This document shows positions 51,346 through 61,485 of a DNA stretch of 64,000 nucleotides, piece after piece; the stretch's first letter is position 1, and each line of letters opens with the position of its first letter. The DNA is from Nocardioides sp. GY 10127. Lineage in GTDB: Bacteria; Actinomycetota; Actinomycetes; Propionibacteriales; Nocardioidaceae. The stretch lies in assembly GCF_004919085.1 (NCBI RefSeq), contig NZ_STGL01000005.1, forward strand, positions 558,001 to 622,000. The letters are read 5' to 3'. The notes beneath the pieces are model-generated. The model did not search any database. It worked only from the letters and a program-made list of their open reading frames with translations, and was not told the DNA's origin. The translations under genes and the position numbers were made by a program.

Positions 51346-52146
51346 CTAAACCCCCGCCGCCCGGGTGAGGGCGCCGGGCCCCTCGGCCAGCAGGTCCGCC
51401 AGCGCCCGTTCGACGGTGACGTCCCCGGGGGCCAGGACGAGCTCGGCGAGCAGGTCCGCGTGCGCCACGGCGGTGTCGATCAGCCCGAGCGCCGATCCGT
51501 CGGCCGGGCCGTCGCCCGACCCTGGGGGCAGCAGCAGGCCGATCTCGGTGCAGGCGAGCGCGACCGCCCCGGCGCCGCGGGACGCCAGGTCGTCGACGAT
51601 CGCCCGGTACCGGGCCCGGGAGTCGTCGAGCAGGAGGCCCCTCGTCAGCTCCTCGAAGACCACGCGGTCGACCTCGACCCGGTCGGCGGCCGAGGGGACG
51701 ACGACCGCGATGCCGTGCTCGGCGAGCCGCTCGGCGTAGAAGGACTCCTCCATCACCGGCCGCGTCCCGAGCAGGCCGATCGTGTCCACGCCAGCGGCCC
51801 GTGCTGCGCGGGCGACGGCGTCGGCGATGTGCACGACCGGGACGTCGAGCGCCGCGCTGACCTGCGGGTGGTTCTTGTGCATGAGGTTGGTGGCGATGGC
51901 GACGAGGTCGGCCCCGCCCGCGACGCACCGCCGGCCGGCCTCGACGAGCAGCCGCGCCGACGCCTCGTAGTCGCCGGCGACCTGGCAGGCGCGCACGTCG
52001 TCGAAGTCGAGGGACTGCAGCGCCACCGGCGCCGACGCGTGCCCGCCCCGGCGGCGGGCGACCACCTCGTTGACGCGGCGGTAGTAGGTGACGGTGGAGT
52101 GCCAGGACATCCCGCCGATCAGGCCCAGGGTGCGCATCGTGCTCAT
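51346..52146 (-). CDS. Aspartate/glutamate racemase family protein (YgeA-like)
   Basis: 266 residues of the Asp/Glu racemase superfamily: MRTLGLIGGMSWHSTVTYYRRVNEVV, then the first catalytic loop IATNLMHK and the second ALACTEIGLLL. Instead of two cysteines, the first position is Thr (as recalled for the broad-specificity E. coli YgeA, which uses a Thr/Cys pair) and the second is Cys. It interconverts amino acid enantiomers by two-base proton transfer. The start is ATG at 52146. It is divergent from a LysR gene, 87 bp apart, which probably regulates it. Confidence 0.88.
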   Translation of the reverse strand: MSTMRTLGLIGGMSWHSTVTYYRRVNEVVARRRGGHASAPVALQSLDFDDVRACQVAGDYEASARLLVEAGRRCVAGGADLVAIATNLMHKNHPQVSAALDVPVVHIADAVARAARAAGVDTIGLLGTRPVMEESFYAERLAEHGIAVVVPSAADRVEVDRVVFEELTRGLLLDDSRARYRAIVDDLASRGAGAVALACTEIGLLLPPGSGDGPADGSALGLIDTAVAHADLLAELVLAPGDVTVERALADLLAEGPGALTRAAGV

Positions 52147-52233
52147 GCGTCCATGCTCGGGGCCGGGGCTGACCCAAGGAAGACCCGAACTCCTAGGCAA
52201 GACCCCAAGCACCGCTTATGGCAGGCTGCCCGG

Positions 52234-53154
52234 GTGGCCCTCGACGTCCGCCGCCTCCTCATCCTCCGTGCCGTGCTGCGCGCCGGCTCGCTCACGGCCG
52301 CGGCCCGTGAGCTGGGCTGGACCCAGCCGGCCGTGAGCCAGCACCTGCGCCACCTCGAGCGGGAGGCCGGCGTCCCGCTCCTGCTGCGCGGCCCGGCGGG
52401 CGTGAGCCCTACCGAGGCCGGCTTCGTGCTGCTCGCCCGCGCCGACGCGGTGGCCGCCGAGCTGCACGCGGCCGAGGAGGAGGTCTCCGCGCTGGCCGGG
52501 CTGCGCGCCGGCCGGGTCCGGCTCCAGGCGTTCCCCAGCGCGGCGGCCACCCTCGTGCCGGCCGCGGTCGGCGCGCTGGCCGAGGCGCACCCCGGCATCG
52601 CCGTGGGGCTGGAGGAGGCCGAGCCGGACACCGCCCTGCCCGCCGTCCTGGCCGGGGACGCCGACCTCGCGCTCGCCTTCGGCTACGACGGCCCGCCGAG
52701 CGACCTGTCCGGGCTGGCGTGGCGGCCGCTGCTGGTCGAGCCGGTCCTGCTGGTGCTGCCGCCCGGAACGTCCGCCCCTCCCGGCCTGGCCGCGCTGCGC
52801 GAGGAGCCCTGGATCGGGGGGTGCGTGCGCTGCCGGGGGCACCTCGTGGACGCCTGCCGGACGGCCGGGTTCGACCCGCACCTGCGCCACACCACCGACG
52901 ACTACGTGGTGGTGCAGAACCTGGTCGCCCGCGGGCTGGGCGTCACCGCGCTGCCCGCCTCGGCGCTCGCGGCGCACCGGCACCCCGACGTGGTCGCCGT
53001 GCCGCTGGCGGAGCTGGGCCTGCGCCACGTCGGGCTCGCCCTGCGGCCGGGGGCCGAGGCCGTCCCCGCCACCGCCGCGCTGGTGGCCGAGCTCGAGCGA
53101 GTCGCGCGCCACACGGCCCCGGCACACACGCTGACCAGCGAGGCGGCAGACTAG
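52234..53154 (+). CDS. LysR-family regulator, divergent from racemase
   Basis: 306 residues: winged helix-turn-helix at about 3-60 (LDVRRLLILRAVLRAGSLTAAARELGWTQPAVSQHLRHLEREAGVPLLLRGPAGVSPTEAG) and a substrate-binding domain (about 88-290) with VRLQAFPSAAATLVPAAV and VVVQNLVARGLGVTALPAS. Divergence from the racemase gene with an 87-bp shared promoter region suggests it senses an amino acid and controls the racemase. GTG start; GCTTAT upstream (52225) could be part of a -10. NUDIX follows directly. Confidence 0.9.
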   Translation: MALDVRRLLILRAVLRAGSLTAAARELGWTQPAVSQHLRHLEREAGVPLLLRGPAGVSPTEAGFVLLARADAVAAELHAAEEEVSALAGLRAGRVRLQAFPSAAATLVPAAVGALAEAHPGIAVGLEEAEPDTALPAVLAGDADLALAFGYDGPPSDLSGLAWRPLLVEPVLLVLPPGTSAPPGLAALREEPWIGGCVRCRGHLVDACRTAGFDPHLRHTTDDYVVVQNLVARGLGVTALPASALAAHRHPDVVAVPLAELGLRHVGLALRPGAEAVPATAALVAELERVARHTAPAHTLTSEAAD

Positions 53155-53158
53155 GAGG

Positions 53159-53605
53159 ATGCATTACACCGCCTACGACACCCGCCTCGCCTCGTACGCC
53201 GTCGTCGTCGACGAGGGCCAGGGCGACGTGCGGGTGCTGCTGGCGCTGTGGAACGAGGGCACGCGACGCCAGTGGACGCTGCCGGGCGGCGGCGTCGAGC
53301 TGCACGAGACCGTCGAGGCCGGCGTCGTCCGCGAGGTGCGCGAGGAGACCGGCTACGACGTCGCGCTCGACGGGCTGCTGGGCGTGGACTCCTACGTCCT
53401 GGACCCGCAGCGGCGGCACGTCGACACCGACCGGCCGTTCAAGGCGGTGCGGACGCTGTTCCGCGCGCACGTCGTCGGCGGGGAGCTCACCCACGAGGTC
53501 GACGGCTCGACCGACGAGGCGCGCTGGGTCTCGCTCGCCGAGGTCGACCAGCTCGACCGCGTGTCCGTCGTGGACGTCGGCCTGCGGCTCGCCGGGCTGC
53601 GCTGA
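53159..53605 (+). CDS. NUDIX hydrolase
   Basis: 148 residues with a complete Nudix box: GGGVELHETVEAGVVREVREETGYD (G-x5-E-x7-R-E-V-x-E-E-x-G). It hydrolyses a nucleoside diphosphate linked to another moiety; YDTRLASYAVVVDEG and the box resemble general mutT/ADP-ribose-type proteins, but the substrate is not predictable. It begins four bases after the LysR stop. AGGAGG is directly adjacent to the ATG, too close for normal use, and CAGACT lies six bases before the ATG, so this message may be leaderless from an internal promoter, or start selection may be unusual. Confidence 0.9.
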   Translation: MHYTAYDTRLASYAVVVDEGQGDVRVLLALWNEGTRRQWTLPGGGVELHETVEAGVVREVREETGYDVALDGLLGVDSYVLDPQRRHVDTDRPFKAVRTLFRAHVVGGELTHEVDGSTDEARWVSLAEVDQLDRVSVVDVGLRLAGLR

Positions 53606-53659
53606 GCCTGCGCCACGCCCCCCGCGACCGCCCCTCGACCGCCCCGCGACCGCCCCGCG

Positions 53660-54178
53660 CTAGCGGGCGGTCGGCACCCAGTACCGCCGCTTGTCCACGG
53701 GGTCGTCGTCCGGGCCGGGCACGACGTCCTCCAGGACGCCGCCGCAACCCTCGATGACGGCCGCCGAGCCCACGTTGTCGTCGTCGCACGTCACCAGCGC
53801 CCGCTCCACCCCCGCGTCGGCGAGCCGGTCGAGCGCGCCGCGCAGCAGCGTCGTGGCGTGGCCGCGGCGTCGGAAGGCCGGCCGCACGCCGTAGCCGACG
53901 TGCCCGCCCCACCGGGCGAGCCAGTCGTTGAGCTCGTAGCGGACCGACACGCGGCCGACGACCTGGCCGTCCACCTCGAGCAGCAGGAAGTCCGCGGGCA
54001 CGCGACCCTCCGGTGGGTGCTCACGCAGCGTGGGCAGCCGGGTCACGAAGTCCGCCCACGGCTCCTCCGGGCCGATCTCGAGGAGGAACTCGAAGCCGTC
54101 GGCGGCCAGCTCCTCGTGGGCGGCACGGACCTGCGCCTCGTCGTCGGGACCGGGGGGACGCAGCAGGCTGGGTGGCAC
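53660..54178 (-). CDS. GNAT-family N-acetyltransferase
   Basis: 172 residues of the GNAT fold. The acetyl-CoA pyrophosphate loop is seen in HVGYGVRPAFRRRGHATTLLRGAL (R-x-x-G-x-A), with VTCDDDNVGSAAVIEGCGGVLED following, typical of the N-terminal amine-acetylating RimJ/RimL-like proteins. N-terminal FLLEIGPEEPWADFVTRL and DFLLLEVDGQVVGRVSVRYEL are the strands. Substrate unknown. GTG start four bases after the LuxR-type regulator stop, so probably co-transcribed with it. Confidence 0.85.
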   Translation of the reverse strand: MPPSLLRPPGPDDEAQVRAAHEELAADGFEFLLEIGPEEPWADFVTRLPTLREHPPEGRVPADFLLLEVDGQVVGRVSVRYELNDWLARWGGHVGYGVRPAFRRRGHATTLLRGALDRLADAGVERALVTCDDDNVGSAAVIEGCGGVLEDVVPGPDDDPVDKRRYWVPTAR

Positions 54179-54182
54179 CCGG

Positions 54183-56969
54183 TCACCCTGACGCGGACGA
54201 GGTCCGCGCGCCACCCGGTTTCCCGGCCGGCTGCTCGGCGCCGACCGCCAGCAGGGCCGGCAGCAGGCGGCGCAGCTCGTCGCGGTCGGCCGCACCGCTC
54301 TTGCCGTAGAGGGCGCGGACGTGCCACTCCGCCGTCCTGGCCGACACGACCAGCCGCTGCGCGACCGTGGCGTTGTCCAGGCCGTCGGCCACGGCCCGGG
54401 CCACCTCGCGCTCCCGCGGGCTGAGCAGGGGCAGGAGGCCGAGCGCCGGGGTCCGGGCCCCGGGGCACGCGGCGCGGTCCGTCCAGGCGTGGGCGCGAGA
54501 CGCCGAGGCGGCCCGCTCGTCCCCGGCGGCGGCGTGTGCGCGGGACGCCCAGGCCCGGTGCTCGGCCGCGTGCAGGAGGCAGCCGCGCTCGGCGAACGCG
54601 GCGGCGACCGCGTCGAGCCCGGGACCGTCGTCCTCGGCGAGCGCCCGGAGGGCGCGGTCGAGCGTGGGGAGGAACCAGCCGTCCAGGTCGCCGGTCGCGG
54701 GGCCGCGGGAGCCGAGGGCGGCGAGGGCCTCGTCGGGGGAGGCGCCCAGTCGGACCGCCTCGTGCGCGAGCTGGAGGGCGTCGGCGGGCTCGGTGCCGCC
54801 CTCGGCCACGGCCGAGAGCAGGTGGGCGGCACCGGAGGCCGCGTCGCCGCTCGCGGCGCGGTGCCAGGCCTCCGCGCGCGCCCACAGCGGGGCGACCAGG
54901 GCGCCGGCCAGCCGCGGGCGCCGGGCCGGGGTGAGCCACCGGGTGCCGGGTGCCGGGTCGCCGCACATGGCTGCCGCGAGCGCCCCGGAGAACCACGGCG
55001 GGTACCAGAGGCCCGTCGGGTCGGCCGCGTCGAGCAGGCGGACGCCGCGGGCGGCCGCGGCGGTGGCGGCGGTGAGCCGCCCCGCGACGAGGTGGGTGAC
55101 GGCCTCGACGCCGGCCACGTAGCCGCGCAGCGGGTCGCTGTCGCGCTCCCGGGCCCAGGCGCCGAAGCGCACCACCGCGTCCTCGAGCTCCGGGAGCCGG
55201 GCGTCCGTGACCCAGGCGAGGACGAGGCTGGACTGCACCCATTCCAGGGCTGCCGGCACCTCCGCCACGTGCGCCTGCGCCTCCTCCCAGAGCGCCCCGA
55301 CGGTGCCGAGGCACTCGGCCGGCCGACCGAGGCGGCTGAGCGAGATGCCCACCGGGAACACGGCGTGCAGCCGGGTGAGAGGTTCGGGGGAGTCCAGCAG
55401 CGGCCGGGCCAGGGCGTGCGCCTCGGCCCCGTGCCCGCTCACCGCCAGCCCGTGCGCGGCCACGGCGTCGGCCAGGCCCGCGGAGAGTCCGGGCTCGCCG
55501 TCCGCGGAGAGTGCCGCGGGGGTCGTCCCGGCGCCCAGCCACGCCCGGGCGCGGGCCTCGACGAGACGTCGGCGCAGCGCCGGGGACGCGGTGCCGGGGG
55601 CGCCGGGGGCGCCGGGGGTACCGGCGGCGTCCGGGATGTCGACCGCGTCGGTGGCGAGAGCGTCCAGGGCGGCGAGCGCGTCCAACGCGTCGGCCGGCCG
55701 CGCGGCGTCCAGCAGCGCCTCGGCGTGGGCGAGGTGGGTGACCGGCCCCGGCTCCAGCGCCGCGGCCCGCCCGGCCAGGGCGGCCGCGGTCTCGCGGTCG
55801 TTCGCCCGGCGCGCGGCGTCGGCGGCCGCCAGGAGGTCGGCGGACGGCCAGGCCACCGCGCCCGCGTCGGTGCCCAGCATCCAGCGCGCCACGGCGAGGG
55901 GCGAGGTGGCCGCCACGACCCGGGCCGCGGCGTGCACGCGGCCGACGAGGTCCTCCCGCACCACCACCGGGTGCGTGGACGTGGCCAGCAGGGTGCGCAG
56001 CGGGTGCCGCGGCGCGAGCGCGTCGCCGCCGCGTCCGGCCCGGACCACGCCACCGGCGGCGAGGGCCTCGCCTACGGCCTCGGCGGAGAACGCCCCCGCC
56101 GCGACGACGGAGGGGAGCAGCGCCTCGGGGGGCCGGGTGCCGGAGTGGGGCCGGGTGTCCGAGTGGGGCCGGGCGCCGGGGTGGACCAGCGCGACGGCGT
56201 CGGCGAGCGCGCGGGCGTCGCGGCCCTGGCCGCCCCACCCGACGACGTGGCGCAGCCGGGACTCCAGCGCGGCGGGCGCCGTGAGCCGCCAGCCGTCGCG
56301 CTCGTCGGCGACGAGCGTGCCGGCCCGGGCCGCCCGCAGGAGCGCGGCCGCGACCGCCGGGAGCCCCGCGGAGGCGCCGTGCAGCCAGGCGGCGTCGGGG
56401 GCGGGGACGTGGCCCGCGTCGGCGGGCGGCACGAGGGTGGCGACCTGCTCGACCGTCCAGGGCTCGAGCCGCCCGATCTCGGCCGCCACGGCGGCCAGGT
56501 CCTCCGCCGCGGGGGCGGCCCCGGCCGGCGGCCAGGTGAGGAGCAGGATCGAGGTGCGGCCCAGCGCGGCCTCGGCGACGAGCCAGGCCAGGGCGGTCTC
56601 GGGGCAGCGCTCGAGGGTGTCGACGACGACCAGGTCGACGGGGCCGGGGTCGGCGTGGTCGGGGGGACCCACCGGCAGCGGGCCGGCTCCCGGGGAGCCC
56701 TGTGAGCCCGTGGAGCCCAGGGAGTTCAGGGTGCCCGGCGAGCCCAGGGTGCCCGGCGGCCCGGCGAGCGCGGGGTGGTGCAGGAGGCGGGCTCGCAGGC
56801 CGTGCGCGGACGCGGCCTGCACGACGGCCCGGGCGAAGGTGCTGGCGCCGGCGCCCGGGGGTGCGGCCACCGCGCTCACCCGCGGCGCCGCGCCGGCGAG
56901 GTCGCGGAGCAGGTCCTCGGCCCGCCGGACGCTGGGCCCGGTGCGCGGGTCGCTCTCCGGGTGCTGCAC
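54183..56969 (-). CDS. Large LuxR-family regulator with degenerate ATPase
   Basis: 928 residues arranged as LAL-type regulators: ATPase-like region (20-250), alpha-helical TPR-like middle (about 300-830) and a C-terminal LuxR helix-turn-helix (855-915, LLSPREREVARAVADGLDNATVAQRLVVSARTAEWHVRALYGKSGAADRDEL). The Walker A region is AAPPGAGAST (about 36-44), where Lys is absent, so ATP use is doubtful; VDLVVVDTLE fits Walker B. A Gly-x-x tract rich in Pro, Ser and Thr (about 70-110) is inserted between them. GTG start; TAGCGT six bases upstream suggests a leaderless message. It is divergent from dnaK across 240 bp. Target genes unknown. Confidence 0.85.
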   Translation of the reverse strand: MQHPESDPRTGPSVRRAEDLLRDLAGAAPRVSAVAAPPGAGASTFARAVVQAASAHGLRARLLHHPALAGPPGTLGSPGTLNSLGSTGSQGSPGAGPLPVGPPDHADPGPVDLVVVDTLERCPETALAWLVAEAALGRTSILLLTWPPAGAAPAAEDLAAVAAEIGRLEPWTVEQVATLVPPADAGHVPAPDAAWLHGASAGLPAVAAALLRAARAGTLVADERDGWRLTAPAALESRLRHVVGWGGQGRDARALADAVALVHPGARPHSDTRPHSGTRPPEALLPSVVAAGAFSAEAVGEALAAGGVVRAGRGGDALAPRHPLRTLLATSTHPVVVREDLVGRVHAAARVVAATSPLAVARWMLGTDAGAVAWPSADLLAAADAARRANDRETAAALAGRAAALEPGPVTHLAHAEALLDAARPADALDALAALDALATDAVDIPDAAGTPGAPGAPGTASPALRRRLVEARARAWLGAGTTPAALSADGEPGLSAGLADAVAAHGLAVSGHGAEAHALARPLLDSPEPLTRLHAVFPVGISLSRLGRPAECLGTVGALWEEAQAHVAEVPAALEWVQSSLVLAWVTDARLPELEDAVVRFGAWARERDSDPLRGYVAGVEAVTHLVAGRLTAATAAAARGVRLLDAADPTGLWYPPWFSGALAAAMCGDPAPGTRWLTPARRPRLAGALVAPLWARAEAWHRAASGDAASGAAHLLSAVAEGGTEPADALQLAHEAVRLGASPDEALAALGSRGPATGDLDGWFLPTLDRALRALAEDDGPGLDAVAAAFAERGCLLHAAEHRAWASRAHAAAGDERAASASRAHAWTDRAACPGARTPALGLLPLLSPREREVARAVADGLDNATVAQRLVVSARTAEWHVRALYGKSGAADRDELRRLLPALLAVGAEQPAGKPGGARTSSASG

Positions 56970-57077
56970 GGGCCGACGCTACCGAGCCCGCGCGGGGGTG
57001 CGGAGGGGAGGAGGCCAAAAAGATCCCGTGACCCGGGAATGGATCGACCGGGGCAGGTGCTGAGCCGGATGAGAAAA

Positions 57078-57098
57078 CTTGAGTCGCAGTGACTCAAG
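57078..57098. promoter_or_regulatory. HAIR operator (HspR box) of dnaK operon
   Basis: CTTGAGT (57078-57084), seven-base spacer, ACTCAAG (57092-57098): a perfect copy of the HspR-associated inverted repeat. It ends four bases before the -35 box and should mediate repression of the operon by HspR, encoded in the same operon. Confidence 0.95.
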
Positions 57099-57102
57099 AG
57101 AT

Positions 57103-57131
57103 TTGTCTGCGGCGCAGCAGCGACGCACACT
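57103..57131 (+). promoter_or_regulatory. dnaK promoter
   Basis: -35 TTGTCT (57103-57108), 17-bp spacer, -10 CACACT (57126-57131). The transcript would carry a leader of about 70 bases with a strong AGGAGG before the dnaK ATG. Confidence 0.7.
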
Positions 57132-57209
57132 GGGGAGGACGAGCCCGGGAGGGCTCCCCCGAACAGCAGCACCAGACCCCGTAGCAGTTCCCAGTAGGAG
57201 GTACACACC

Positions 57210-59062
<1,853 letters not shown>

Positions 59063-59066
<4 letters not shown>

Positions 59067-59674
59067 CCCAGTCGGGCGACGCCGCGGGGCGGGAGCAGGA
59101 CGCTCCCGCCCCCGGCGGCACCTTCGGTGAGGAGGCAGCACAGATGACCGAGGAGACCGAGGTCGAGCAGCCGCTGGACGGCAGCACGAACGGCGACACC
59201 CCGGCCGAGGAGGCCGCGGCGGAGCCGACCCCGGACCCCGTCGCCGAGGCGGAGGCCCGGGTGGCGGAGCGGACCGCGGACCTGCAGCGCCTGCAGGCCG
59301 AGTTCGTGAACTACAAGCGCCGGGTCGAGCGCGACCGGGAGCTGCTGCGGGAGAACGCCACGTTCTCGGCGCTGGCCCCCATCGTCGAGGTGCTCGACAC
59401 GATCGACCGGGCCCGCGAGCACGAGCCGCTCGAGGGTGGCTTCAAGGCCGTCGCCGAGCAGCTCGAGCGCACGGTCGCCGCGTCCGGCCTCATCCGCTAC
59501 GGCGAGGCCGGCGACGCGTTCGACCCGAGCCTGCACGAGGCCCTGTCGCACGTCGGGACCGACCCCGAGGTCACCGTCACGACGTGCAAGGTGATCGCCA
59601 AGGCCGGCTACCGCATCGGCGAGCGCGTGGTCCGCGCCGCGCAGGTGCTGGTGGTCGACCCCGCGGAGGGCTGA
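59063..59674 (+). CDS. grpE: Nucleotide exchange factor GrpE
   Basis: 203 residues: a disordered acidic N-terminus, then the long dimerisation helix (about 70-115, [31 protein letters not shown]) and the beta-rich C-terminus ([37 protein letters not shown]). It releases ADP from DnaK. The GTG start overlaps the dnaK stop by four bases; an alternative ATG at 59144 with GAGGAGG eight bases upstream would give a protein 27 residues shorter, beginning [13 protein letters not shown]. Both keep the conserved part; the shorter form may be the real start. Confidence 0.95.
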
Positions 59675-59689
59675 GCCCCACCGCAGCAC

Positions 59690-59736
59690 GCCCGGCCCGG
59701 CGTCCGCACCCCCGCGGTGCGACGCCGGGGCCGGGC
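59690..59736 (+). terminator. Strong hairpin between grpE and dnaJ (possible attenuator)
   Basis: GCCCGGCCCGGCGTC (59690-59704) and the near-complementary GACGCCGGGGCCGGGC (59721-59736), with a smaller CGCACC/GGTGCG stem inside. It lies in the 97-bp gap inside the heat-shock operon and could lower transcription into dnaJ-hspR or block mRNA decay. Confidence 0.55.
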
Positions 59737-59771
59737 GCAGCAGCAGATCAGCGAGGAGAGGAGGAACCGAG

Positions 59772-60974
59772 GTGGCCGACAACGACGGCATCCGCCCCGA
59801 CTGGGCGCAGAAGGACTTCTACAACGTGCTCGGCGTCAAGAAGGACGCGGGCGCGGACGAGATCAAGAAGGCGTACCGCAAGCTCGCGCGCGAGAACCAC
59901 CCGGACTCCAACCCCGGCGACACCGCGAAGCACGAGCGGTTCAAGCAGGTCGCCGAGGCCTACGACGTGGTCGGCGACCCCGACAAGCGCAAGAAGTACG
60001 ACGAGTTCCGCGCGGCGTACGGCTCCGGCTTCCGGCCCGGCTTCGGCGGGGGCGGCACCAGCGGCTACGGCTTCGGCCAGGGCGGCGCGGGCGGCCAGGG
60101 GATCAACCTCGAGGACCTGCTGCGCGACTCCGGCGGTTCCGGCGGCTTCGGCGACATGTTCGGAGACCTCTTCGGCGGCGGCGCGCGCCGGCGCACCACG
60201 CGGCCCCGGGCCACGAAGGGCGCGGACGTCGAGTCCAGCGCCACCATCAGCTTCACCGACGCCCTCGACGGCGTCACCATCTCGCTGCGCCTGACCACCG
60301 AGTCGGCCTGCGACACGTGCTCGGGGACGGGCGGCAAGCCCGGCACCAAGCCGCACGTGTGCGCGCAGTGCGAGGGCACGGGCTACGTCGCGGCCGGCGT
60401 CGGCGGCGGGTTCTCGATGAACGAGACCTGCCCCGCGTGCGGCGGTCGCCAGCTGGTCTACGACCAGCCCTGCCCGACCTGCCACGGCAACGGCCGCGGC
60501 GCGTCCTCGCGCACCATCCAGGCCCGCATCCCCGCGGGCGTGAAGGACGGGCAGCGGATCCGCCTGCGCGGCAAGGGCGCCCCGGGCGAGAACGGCGGCC
60601 CGGCGGGCGACCTCTTCGTCACCGTGAAGGTCTCCGGGCACCGCGTGTTCGGCCGCAAGGACGACAACCTCACGCTCGACGTGCCGGTCGGCTTCGACGA
60701 GCTCGCGCTCGGGGCCGAGATCCGCATCCCGACGCTGGGCGGCAGCCCGGTGACGCTGCGCGTGCCCGCCGGCACCCCCGACGGCCGGACGTTCCGCGTC
60801 CGCGGCAAGGGCGCGACCAAGGCGGACGGCTCCAAGGGCGACCTCCTGGCCACCGTGAAGGTCCAGGTGCCCGCGGTGCTGGACGCCGACACCCGGGCCG
60901 CGGTCGAGGCGTACCGCGCTGCGACCGCCGACAAGCCGCTGCGCGCGAACCTGTTCACGCAGGCGGGTGCGTGA
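59772..60974 (+). CDS. dnaJ: Chaperone DnaJ (Hsp40)
   Basis: 400 residues, a type I DnaJ. J domain at about 10-80 with the essential HPD in ENHPDSNPGD, then a Gly/Phe-rich region (FRPGFGGGGTSGYGFGQGG), the zinc-finger domain with four CxxC units (CDTCSGTG, CAQCEGTG, CPACGGRQ, CPTCHGNG), and C-terminal substrate-binding sandwiches. Stimulates DnaK ATP hydrolysis and delivers clients. GTG start preceded by GAGGAGAGGAGGAA. Its stop overlaps the hspR start (TGATG), so they are translationally coupled. Confidence 0.97.
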   Translation: MADNDGIRPDWAQKDFYNVLGVKKDAGADEIKKAYRKLARENHPDSNPGDTAKHERFKQVAEAYDVVGDPDKRKKYDEFRAAYGSGFRPGFGGGGTSGYGFGQGGAGGQGINLEDLLRDSGGSGGFGDMFGDLFGGGARRRTTRPRATKGADVESSATISFTDALDGVTISLRLTTESACDTCSGTGGKPGTKPHVCAQCEGTGYVAAGVGGGFSMNETCPACGGRQLVYDQPCPTCHGNGRGASSRTIQARIPAGVKDGQRIRLRGKGAPGENGGPAGDLFVTVKVSGHRVFGRKDDNLTLDVPVGFDELALGAEIRIPTLGGSPVTLRVPAGTPDGRTFRVRGKGATKADGSKGDLLATVKVQVPAVLDADTRAAVEAYRAATADKPLRANLFTQAGA

Positions 60975-61444
60975 TGACCACCCAGGGTCCCTTCGGTGAC
61001 CCGGACGCGGCGGTCTTCGTCATCTCGGTGGCCGCCGAGCTCACCGGCCTGCACCCGCAGACCCTGCGCACCTACGAGCGCATGGGCCTGGTGACCCCGG
61101 GACGTACCGGCGGCGGTGGCCGGCGCTACAGCCAGCGCGACATCGAGCGGCTGCGCCAGATCGCCGAGCTCACCTCGTCCGGCACCGGGATCGAGGGGGT
61201 GCGGCGCATCCTCGAGCTGGAGAACCAGGTGGCCGCGCTCGCCCAGCGCACCGCCGAGCTCGCGGACGAGAACGAGCACCTGCGCGAGGCGCTGCGGCAG
61301 GCGGCCCTCCGGCTCCGCGCCGCCCAGCAGCCCCAGGCGCCGGCTCCCGGCGGTCCGGCGGGCGGGACGTCGTCCAGCCGGCTGCCCGTGCTGCGCACCC
61401 CCGACCCGGGTCAGTCCGTGGTCGTGTGGCGTCGCGGCCGCTGA
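60974..61444 (+). CDS. hspR: Heat-shock repressor HspR (MerR family)
   Basis: 156 residues. MerR-type winged helix at about 13-80 (VISVAAELTGLHPQTLRTYERMGLVTPGRTGGGGRRYSQRDIERLRQI), then a helical coiled coil (RRILELENQVAALAQRTAELADENEHLREALRQAALRLRA) and a flexible C-terminus. It represses the dnaK operon and clpB by binding HAIR sequences and uses DnaK as a feedback co-repressor in Streptomyces. A perfect HAIR precedes dnaK and a degenerate one precedes clpB here. ATG at 60974 overlaps the dnaJ stop; a GTG immediately before could also be used. Confidence 0.96.
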   Translation: MTTQGPFGDPDAAVFVISVAAELTGLHPQTLRTYERMGLVTPGRTGGGGRRYSQRDIERLRQIAELTSSGTGIEGVRRILELENQVAALAQRTAELADENEHLREALRQAALRLRAAQQPQAPAPGGPAGGTSSSRLPVLRTPDPGQSVVVWRRGR

Positions 61445-61453
61445 GCCGCCCCT

Positions 61454-61485
61454 GCTGAGCCGCCCCGTGCTGGGCGGGGCTCAGC
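61454..61485. terminator. Bidirectional terminator after hspR
   Basis: GCTGAGCCG (61454 onward) pairs with GGCTCAGC ending at 61485, with GCCCC/GGGGC inside; it overlaps the stop of the opposite histidine-kinase gene. Confidence 0.6.
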
